A stretch of DNA of 64,000 nt from assembly GCF_003386165.1 (NCBI RefSeq), contig NZ_QRDV01000001.1, forward strand, positions 1,097,998-1,161,997, given 5' to 3'. The translations under genes were made by a program, and so were the position numbers. The notes beneath the pieces are model-generated. The model was not told the origin of the DNA and did no database searches. It saw nothing but the letters and a program-made list of their open reading frames with translations. Each line of letters opens with the position of its first letter. Position 1 is the stretch's first letter. Positions 60,884 to 64,000 of the stretch are shown piece by piece. This stretch comes from Winogradskyella eximia. Lineage in GTDB: Bacteria > Bacteroidota > Bacteroidia > Flavobacteriales > Flavobacteriaceae.

Positions 60884-63121
60884 ATGAAAAAATTTTTAGT
60901 AATAAATTTTATGCTCTTGTCGCTAACATTATTAGCTCAAGATCAGATAAAAGGTATTGTTTTAGAAACAAGCAGTACTAAAGAAATGCCGTTGGCTGGT
61001 GCAAATGTCTATTGGTTAGGCTCTTCTATTGGAGCAATTACGGCAGAAGACGGTACTTTTACCTTACCGTATAAGTTCTCATATAACCAATTAGTAATTA
61101 GTTATGTGGGCTTTAAAACAGATACCATAACGGTAAAAGAAAATAGATACATTAAGCATGTCTTACAGGCTAGTGATGAGCTAGATGCCGTCAACATTGA
61201 GTCTCGTAAACAGGCAACAAGAAAGTCTTACTTGCAGGCTACAAATACATTTACAGTAACTAGTGATGAGTTGCTAAAAGCAGCTTGCTGTAATTTGGCA
61301 GAAAGCTTTGAAACCAATCCGTCAATTGATGTGAATTTTGCAGATGCCGTTTCTGGTACAAAGCAAATTAAAATGTTAGGTTTAAATTCGCCTTATATTT
61401 TAATTGCTACAGAAAATATTCCAACAATTAGAGGCGCATCTCAAGCCTATGGTCTAAGTTTTATTCCTGGTACTTGGGTAGAAAGCATTCAGATAACTAA
61501 AGGAACCGGTAGTGTTGTTAATGGTTTTGAGAGTATTGCAGGTCAAATAAATGCAGAGCTTGTAAAACCCGCAACGGATGATAAGTTGTTTGTTAATCTT
61601 TACGGAGCCTCTAACCAACGTTTAGAATTAAACACACATTTTAATACTAAAGTATCAGACAAGTGGAGTACAGGTTTGTACGTGCATGGTAATACTCATC
61701 AAGAAAAACATGATGTTAATGACGATGGTTTTTTAGATATGCCACTTTATAATCAAATTAATGTGATGAACCGTTGGCAATATTCTAATCTTGAAAAAGG
61801 CTTAGTGAGTTTTATCAATTTAAGATATTTAAATGATGAAAAACAAAGTGGTCAAGTAGATTTTAATCCTGATACAGATAAAGGAACTACCAATTTTTGG
61901 GGAAGTGAAATTAATACAGAACGTTTTGAGGTTTCAACGAAATTAGGTTATGTTAATCCTGAAATTCCATATCAAAGTCTAGGTTTGCAAACCGCATTTA
62001 GTCACCATAAACAAGATTCTTATTTTGGGTTAAATCTTTATGATATTGAGCATAATAGTTTTTATTCTAACTTGGTTTATAACACTATTATTTCAGATTC
62101 TCGTCATAAAGTAAAAACAGGCTTAAGTTTTACCTATGACCACTATGATGAATTGGTAAATACAGATGTGTATGAACGTACTGAAAATTCAGTTGGCGGA
62201 TTTTTTGAATATGCTTATGATAATTTAGATAAGTTAATAATGACAGCAGGAGTACGTGTTGACCAGCATAATAGATTAGGGTTTTTTGTAACACCTCGTT
62301 TTCATTTGCGTTATACACCTTGGGAGAAATCTGCTTTTAGAGCTTCCTTTGGAAGGGGAAAACGAAGTGCTAATATATTTGCTGAAAATCAGAATATTTT
62401 CGCAAGTTCAAGGCAAATTAATGTTTTAAATTCTGGTGGAAATATTTACGGTTTAGATCCAGAAATTGCATGGAACTATGGCATTAGCTATTTACAAGGC
62501 TTCAACTTATTTGACAGAAAAGCAGATGTTACATTTGACTTTTATCGTACCGATTTTCAGAATCAAGTGGTTGTAGATTGGGAAAACCCTTATGAAGTTA
62601 ATTTTTATAATTTAGAAGGAGATAGCTATGCTAATAGTTTTCAGTTCGAATTTAATTATAATGCTTTTGAACATTTTGATTTACGTATGGCTTATAAATA
62701 TTACGATATTAAAACGGATTACCTGTCTGGTAAATTAGAAAAGCCATTAGTGCCAAAACATCGCTTGTTTGCTAACGCGTCTTACGAAACAAAAATTAAG
62801 GAAAATGGGTCTCAATGGAAGTTTGATGCTACTTACAATTGGTTAAGTGCACAACGTTTTCCAAGTACGGAATTAAGTCCGACACAGTTTCAATTAGATG
62901 ATGAAACTCCAACGGTTGGAACCTTAAATTTACAAGTTACTAAAGTATTTTCTCCAAAATTTGAAGTATATTTAGGTGGAGAAAATGTTACAAATGTGAG
63001 GCAAGACAACCCTGTTGTTAGTGCAGACAATCCATTTGGCTCAAATTTTGATAGTAACTTTGTGTATGGTTCAATATACGGAAGTATGTATTATGCAGGC
63101 TTACGATTCAAAATAAAATAA
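60884..63121 (+). CDS. TonB-dependent receptor with CarboxypepD_reg-like N-terminus, probably for a metal
   Basis: 745 aa from ATG 60884 (MKKFLVINFMLLSLTLLAQ signal peptide); the ORF extends 19 codons upstream without a signal. Order: regulatory-like domain about 22-105 (IKGIVLETSSTKEMPLAGAN), plug about 115-230 with the Cys pair in LKAACCNLAESFE and YILIATENIPTIRGAS, then a 22-strand barrel ending YAGLRFKIK. Outer membrane. The CC motif in the plug plus the neighbouring Cys-rich genes suggest copper or another soft metal as ligand. Confidence 0.93.
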   Translation: MKKFLVINFMLLSLTLLAQDQIKGIVLETSSTKEMPLAGANVYWLGSSIGAITAEDGTFTLPYKFSYNQLVISYVGFKTDTITVKENRYIKHVLQASDELDAVNIESRKQATRKSYLQATNTFTVTSDELLKAACCNLAESFETNPSIDVNFADAVSGTKQIKMLGLNSPYILIATENIPTIRGASQAYGLSFIPGTWVESIQITKGTGSVVNGFESIAGQINAELVKPATDDKLFVNLYGASNQRLELNTHFNTKVSDKWSTGLYVHGNTHQEKHDVNDDGFLDMPLYNQINVMNRWQYSNLEKGLVSFINLRYLNDEKQSGQVDFNPDTDKGTTNFWGSEINTERFEVSTKLGYVNPEIPYQSLGLQTAFSHHKQDSYFGLNLYDIEHNSFYSNLVYNTIISDSRHKVKTGLSFTYDHYDELVNTDVYERTENSVGGFFEYAYDNLDKLIMTAGVRVDQHNRLGFFVTPRFHLRYTPWEKSAFRASFGRGKRSANIFAENQNIFASSRQINVLNSGGNIYGLDPEIAWNYGISYLQGFNLFDRKADVTFDFYRTDFQNQVVVDWENPYEVNFYNLEGDSYANSFQFEFNYNAFEHFDLRMAYKYYDIKTDYLSGKLEKPLVPKHRLFANASYETKIKENGSQWKFDATYNWLSAQRFPSTELSPTQFQLDDETPTVGTLNLQVTKVFSPKFEVYLGGENVTNVRQDNPVVSADNPFGSNFDSNFVYGSIYGSMYYAGLRFKIK

Positions 63122-63124
63122 CAT

Positions 63125-63148
63125 AGATTTCTACGAAAGCAGGAATCT
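63125..63148. repeat. Small hairpin resembling the dispersed GCAGGAAT repeat
   Basis: AGATTTCT-ACGAAAGC-AGGAATCT: 8 bp arms with one mismatch, between the TonB receptor and the HMA gene. The core AAGCAGGAAT is also in the 5' end of ridA (minus strand), see findings. Confidence 0.55.
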
Positions 63149-63172
63149 CTTAAATACTTAAAACAAAACAAG

Positions 63173-63532
63173 ATGAAAAAAATAATATTAATATTTACAG
63201 TATTAATTACTACAGTAACATTTGCTCAAAACAAAAACGCAAAAGCAAACATAGAGGTTGATGGAGTTTGTGGAATGTGTAAAGAGCGTATAGAAAAGGC
63301 AGCTATTAGAACAAAAGGTGTGAAATCTGCCGTTTGGAATGTAGATACACACGAGTTGAAATTAATTTTTGATGAGCGAAAAACAGATGTAAAAACTATT
63401 TCTAAAAATATAGCAGCTGTTGGTCATGATACTAAAGAGATTAAAGCTACTGATGAACAGTATCATTCTGTCCATGCGTGCTGCTTGTATCGCGATGAAG
63501 ATGTTAAGAAAGACCATGAGAAAAAAGAATAG
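63173..63532 (+). CDS. Exported heavy-metal-associated (HMA) domain protein
   Basis: 119 aa. Signal peptide MKKIILIFTVLITTVTFAQ, then an HMA domain (about 26-92) with the metal-binding Cys in VDGVCGMCKERIEKAA (Cys33, Cys36) and TKGVKSAVWNVDTHELKLIF. The tail adds YHSVHACCLYRDED (His98, His101, Cys103-104) and a His-containing charged end. It would be a periplasmic metal chaperone, likely for copper. It is the third gene of the HYC_CC_PP/TonB receptor/HMA set, 51 bases after the receptor. Confidence 0.92.
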   Translation: MKKIILIFTVLITTVTFAQNKNAKANIEVDGVCGMCKERIEKAAIRTKGVKSAVWNVDTHELKLIFDERKTDVKTISKNIAAVGHDTKEIKATDEQYHSVHACCLYRDEDVKKDHEKKE

Positions 63533-63545
63533 GATTAAAATAATT

Positions 63546-63577
63546 AAAAAGCCTGAATTTATATTCAGGCTTTTTTA
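63546..63577. terminator. Terminator after the HMA gene
   Basis: 13 bp perfect stem AAAAAGCCTGAAT / ATTCAGGCTTTTT with TTAT loop, followed by more T. It may also serve the minus-strand gene ending at 63649. Confidence 0.93.
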
Positions 63578-63648
63578 TGTGTTTTTATTAAATAGAAGTA
63601 TTAATAATTAGGCAAATAATTGGATAGCGATTAATGTGTATTAGAATT

Positions 63649-64000
63649 TTAATTTAAAGCCGCATCAATTTCTGCAATAAGAACGTCACAACTCTTAATT
63701 CCTAGTTTTGTGGCAGCCTTCTTGTCATCATAAGTTGTTAATAAAGCTCTTACAATATTTTTGAGTTTAATTTCATCTAGAAACGGTCCTTTACCTTGAG
63801 GTATCTGGTCGTAATCAGCGTGGTTTACCAAATAATTGCCTAAATAATCTTTTATCAAGCTCGTATGTCTAACGTAATCATCGGACAATTCATCATAATT
63901 AGCATAATGTTGTTGAATTGCTGTTTTGAGTTCAAAATCGTCAATCAATTTTAAGTCTCCTGAATTTATTAAGGTTTTATACGTAATGTTTTTAGGACTG
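63649..64000 (-). CDS. C-terminal part of a DUF6090-like protein running off the right edge
   Basis: The stop codon is at 63649 and the frame stays open to the window edge, so at least 116 aa are present and the start lies outside. A TTG at 63948 gives a 99-aa ORF but is likely internal. The first visible part, NITYKTLINSGDLKLIDDFE, aligns by eye with TYNELISTGNLRKIKSDSLR of the DUF6090 protein at 4954. The rest is helical. If right, it is the third such gene in the window. The membrane-anchor signature would lie outside, so this is not certain. Confidence 0.6.
   Translation of the reverse strand, partial: SPKNITYKTLINSGDLKLIDDFELKTAIQQHYANYDELSDDYVRHTSLIKDYLGNYLVNHADYDQIPQGKGPFLDEIKLKNIVRALLTTYDDKKAATKLGIKSCDVLIAEIDAALN

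Overview
The window is chromosomal DNA from a member of the Bacteroidota, most likely a marine Flavobacteriaceae species. Support comes from strong AT richness, a type IX secretion C-terminal sorting tail at the left edge, many promoters with the Bacteroidota -7 element TAnnTTTG, and several family-typical genes: DUF6090 proteins, exosortase XrtF with its partner, a HYC_CC_PP protein, DUF6702, and the mreBCD-PBP2-rodA order. I saw no rRNA, tRNA, CRISPR array, prophage, transposase or plasmid gene. Nearly all of the window is dense protein coding sequence, and intergenic gaps carry hairpin terminators or promoter elements.

Layout. 1-3.3 kb: the end of a T9SS cargo gene, then four secreted proteins or lipoproteins of unknown function. 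3.3-3.8 kb: a gene-poor stretch with a 37-codon ORF built on an in-frame (ATT)10 tract and a possible small RNA. 3.8-12.9 kb: housekeeping and stand-alone genes (DUF423, methyltransferases, DUF6090, map, a CoA-transferase, a HAD phosphatase, gpmI, an ankyrin protein, an M48 protease, a GNAT enzyme, pepE). 13.1-18.8 kb: three tandem, translationally coupled carboxypeptidase-regulatory-like paralogs, a DUF6702 protein, an M1 peptidase, and tatA. 18.8-28.5 kb: a minus-strand catabolic operon for the lower kynurenine pathway (kynU, kmo, a RidA-type 2-aminomuconate deaminase, aldehyde dehydrogenase, a divergent SDR, 3-hydroxyanthranilate dioxygenase, an ACMSD-like decarboxylase). Two genes of unknown function are woven into it by short overlaps, and two copies of a ~160 bp dispersed repeat sit in front of ridA and kmo. 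28.6-47.1 kb: a sensor kinase, a lipoprotein, msrA, a Nif3/coiled-coil pair, lpxK, a TPR hybrid kinase, gap, lipA, two ECF sigma factors (one with an anti-sigma factor, one coupled to a glycosyltransferase), aqpZ, murB, an aminotransferase and a DUF1573 protein. 47.3-58.7 kb: valS, the cell-elongation operon mreB-mreC-mreD-PBP2-rodA, purH and a MacB-type permease. 58.8-64 kb: a fRMsr-like GAF protein, exosortase XrtF with its partner, a Cys-rich HYC_CC_PP/TonB-receptor/HMA trio that looks like a metal (probably copper) handling module, and a gene running off the right edge that resembles DUF6090.

Start codons were re-evaluated. In several genes (map, lipA, purH, the CoA-transferase, the HAD phosphatase, kmo) the longest ORF begins inside a promoter element or repeat, so I place the start further downstream. 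Three genes (tatA, the HYC_CC_PP gene, one DUF6090 gene) have the start codon only 3-4 nt after TAnnTTTG and are predicted to make leaderless mRNAs. All function calls are from reading the sequence; no database search was run.
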